This document shows positions 62,386-64,000 of a stretch of 64,000 nucleotides of DNA, piece after piece. This DNA comes from Isosphaeraceae bacterium (GTDB lineage Bacteria > Planctomycetota > Planctomycetia > Isosphaerales > Isosphaeraceae): NCBI GenBank assembly GCA_021324445.1, contig JAJPJC010000152.1, forward strand, positions 32,246 to 96,245. The letters are read 5' to 3'. Position numbers and translations under genes: made by a program. Below the pieces are notes generated by a model. That model was not told where the DNA came from. It saw only the letters and a list, made by a program, of their open reading frames with translations, and searched no databases. Position 1 is the first letter of the stretch. Every line of letters starts with the position of its first letter.

Positions 62386-62998
62386 GGTGCCTCGGCTCGG
62401 TGCGGGCTCTCGCCGAGCCGGCTCCGAGGCGCGGCTGCGAAGGAGCGTCGCCCGGCTTCGACCATGCTTGCATGGCGAATTGACGGCGTGGATCTAGTCC
62501 GCTGCTTTGACAAGAATTAACACAACAGGAAACCGGCGATGATTTTCCGGTACCCTGCGCTGATTCCAGGGGACGCGGGCCGACGCGCCGGTAAGCTGCA
62601 TCGGTCGGGCTGGGCTGCTCCCCACGGCGGCGGGCCGGCGCCTGCACGACGAGGCGCGGATCCTGACCAGCCGCGCGCCCGGACCGCAGTCGCGGCCGGC
62701 ACGCTTCCGCTCACGCCGGCTGGACGCGGACTGCGCGCTGATGACCTGGGCGCGGCCCTCCCCGGGGGAGGAACCATCGGGGGCATGGCGCTTCTCGGGG
62801 AGCACGGGCATCCCAAGGAGAATGGGCTCTGTCCCCATCCCCTGCCCCGCTTGATCCCGCGTTTTGCCCCGCCTTTCGGAACTGAGGAACCGCTCCTCGC
62901 TTCCGCGTGCACTCTCGACTTCCCGGACATCAGAGGACCGGCTAGGATGAGAGGATCCGCGGGGGTGAGCCTTGGCCAGGAAGAACGCCATCAGCTGA
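62386..62998. other. Intergenic region with no gene seen
   Basis: About 610 bp. Just behind the oxidoreductase stop lies a hairpin with outer arms GCCTCGG/CCGAGGC and inner arms CGGCTCGG (62393-62400)/CCGAGCCG (62413-62420), possibly a terminator though it has no U-tract. A long open minus-strand frame here (to 63075) has no recognisable features and I do not call it. Confidence 0.4.
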
Positions 62999-63240
62999 AA
63001 GGGAGACCGGAGCGCGAGGAAAGCCCCGCTCAAGAAGCGAACGCGGGAGCACATCATTGCATCACTGAACGCCAATATGATCGAAAGATTGTTTCTGAAG
63101 AGAGGTCATACTGTACAGACGATCGAACAGGATTACGGCGTGGACCCGGTGGTTTACACCCACGATCGAGATGGATATGTCGAAGCAGGGGAGATCTATC
63201 TTCAGCTCAAGGCGACCGACGCCCCGAGGCTCTCAGAGCG
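62999..63240 (+). pseudogene. DUF4365 gene remnant beside an IS element
   Basis: The + frame reads KKRTREHIIASLNANMIERL, then LKRGHTVQTIEQDYGVDPVV and GEIYLQLKATDAPRLSE, the N-terminal half of a DUF4365 (nuclease-like) domain. No ATG, GTG or TTG precedes KKRTREH after the in-frame stop at 62996, so the start is lost unless translation begins at ATG 63077. The similarity ends near 63240, where an IS end begins, so the C-terminal half was removed by insertion or by deletion. Confidence 0.6.
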
Positions 63241-64000
63241 TGTCCGAGAAGCCCCAGGGAGGCAAGGGCGATGACCCTTCCCCCTGGCGAATGGGGGCCG
63301 TTCCACGCCTGTTCGGCTCAGCGTTTGCACTCCTCTGGCGAACGTCCCGCCGGACGCCAGGCCAGGCCTCACGCGAGGCACATCGATCGGTCCCCGGACC
63401 CCAGGCGGGTCCCATCCCCGCTCGCAACGTCGGCACCGCGCAGCATCGAACGGCACGGTCGGGCCGGGCGCCCAACGTGCGGTCGACCTCGTCGGTCGGC
63501 GAGCTGGTTCTCGAATCCGCGGGGCTCCCTTCCTGCGGCGCGATCAACTTCGGGCAGGCGGGTCTCTCGTCTTGGCCTTGAACTTCTCCAGATGGGCCAT
63601 CTACTCCTCCAGGCTGGCCCATCCCTGCAGGTACAAGCAGAGCATCTCGAAGGTCCGCAGCGCCGGCTTGCCACCGGTCCAGAGGTGGATCAGCAGGCAG
63701 GCGATGATCGCGCAGTAGGCCTGGATCTGGATGCCCACGAGGTGGGTGCTCAAGAGGTGGCGGCATCCCAGGATGTGCTTGAAGACGCGGAAAAAGAGTT
63801 CGATCGACCACCTGTGTTTGTAGATATCTGCAATAATCTCGGCCGGCACGTCCAGCAGGTTGGTGGCGATCCGCAGGATGCCATCGCTGGGGGAACCGGC
63901 CGTCCCCCCCTTGCGCCCGCCGGTCTTCTGGTGCGGCTCGGCCTTCACCAGGATGACCCGGACCGGATGATTGGGCCGCGCGTCGGCCTGGTGCGAGGTC
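63235..64000 (-). mobile_element. IS4-family insertion sequence, continues past the window
   Basis: The left boundary is placed where the DUF4365 frame is broken, at CAGAGCGTGTCCGAGAAG (about 63236), a sequence typical of IS4/IS5 termini. Bases 63275-63597 within it have no ORF. The transposase gene enters from the right end of the window. The other terminus, target duplication and exact family cannot be seen. Confidence 0.55.
63601..64000 (-). CDS. IS4-family transposase, C-terminal part
   Basis: 133 codons are visible, open to the window end. ILRIATNLLDVPAEIIADIY, then KHRWSIELFFRVFKHILGCR and HLLSTHLVGIQIQAYCAIIA form the DDE C-terminal block with the Y-(2)R-(3)E-(6)K-type signature (YKHRWSIELFFRVFK) that carries the catalytic Glu. 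It ends at TAG 63601; the same frame then continues MAHLEKFKAKTRDPPARS to a TGA, so the TAG may be a nonsense change that shortens the protein by about 18 residues. The catalytic Glu block is intact. Confidence 0.8.
   Translation of the reverse strand, partial: TSHQADARPNHPVRVILVKAEPHQKTGGRKGGTAGSPSDGILRIATNLLDVPAEIIADIYKHRWSIELFFRVFKHILGCRHLLSTHLVGIQIQAYCAIIACLLIHLWTGGKPALRTFEMLCLYLQGWASLEE

Noticed and set aside
62494..63075. 193-residue minus frame downstream of the oxidoreductase
   Set aside because: Arg/Ser/Pro-rich translation with no motif, overlapping the DUF4365 remnant on the other strand.

Overview
This window is high-GC bacterial chromosome, almost certainly from a planctomycete of the Isosphaeraceae type. 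Pointers seen in the sequence are a secreted protein with an LEGRALL (LEPR-XLL-like) N-terminus, a DUF1559 pseudopilin-like protein, a DUF1501 Tat-exported protein, a cytochrome/WD40 protein coupled to a PPC-domain protein, an ECF sigma factor beside a FecR-LamG protein, two CRTAC1 (FG-GAP plus ASPIC/UnbV) proteins and a Uma2 endonuclease. The genus assignment is inference; no rRNA or tRNA gene was found.

Layout. 1-4.2 kb: the 3' end of a BREX phage-defence locus (pglZ, cut by the window edge, then brxL). 4.3-9.2 kb: a HEAT-repeat protein, a patch of small and decaying ORFs, then hemE and the protoporphyrinogen oxidase gene, all on the minus strand. 9.4-14.4 kb: a LOG-family protein, a hypothetical protein, a palindromic repeat cluster between convergent stops, an M50 site-2 protease and the LEGRALL secreted protein. 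14.6-21.3 kb: a minus-strand run of a TPR/CRTAC1 protein, a membrane sulfatase-fold enzyme and a seven-haem cytochrome c. 21.3-27.5 kb: accessory ground with an IS3 remnant carrying a -1 frameshift signal, a TPR gene fragment, a DUF4058-like protein, a second CRTAC1 protein and a large inverted/direct repeat block. 27.5-33.8 kb: a six-gene cassette of ECF sigma factor, FecR-LamG, DUF1559, two tiny envelope proteins sharing a GMPADA motif, and a glycoside-hydrolase-like protein.

34.3-46 kb is the most interesting part. It is a peptide-export island: one 1805-residue polypeptide that fuses the two ABC transporters (C39 peptidase/permease/ATPase plus a second permease/ATPase) that NHLM/NHLP-type bacteriocin clusters normally encode separately, a HlyD-type adaptor started by TTG behind a strong Shine-Dalgarno, and, directly upstream, a previously easy-to-miss 54-codon gene. 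That gene encodes a peptide with a charged leader ending in LTAEELRKISGG and an 18-residue proline-rich core. It has its own good -35/-10 promoter. A large Ser/Thr kinase-TPR protein lies upstream on the same strand, and a Uma2 endonuclease gene sits in opposite orientation inside the island. The leader, the C39 peptidase and the adaptor fit together as precursor, processing exporter and periplasmic conduit.

46-64 kb: a tiny very basic protein, glutamate dehydrogenase, a creatininase-family enzyme overlapping a CusF-like/SCO copper protein, an ArsR-type regulator, a TolC-family protein, a DUF1501 protein, small proteins, the cytochrome/WD40 and PPC pair, two adjacent small genes that each carry a one-base frameshift, a molybdopterin oxidoreductase, a DUF4365 remnant, and an IS4-family transposase running off the window end. 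A ~100-bp element with terminal inverted repeats occurs twice (46.4 and 52.7 kb).
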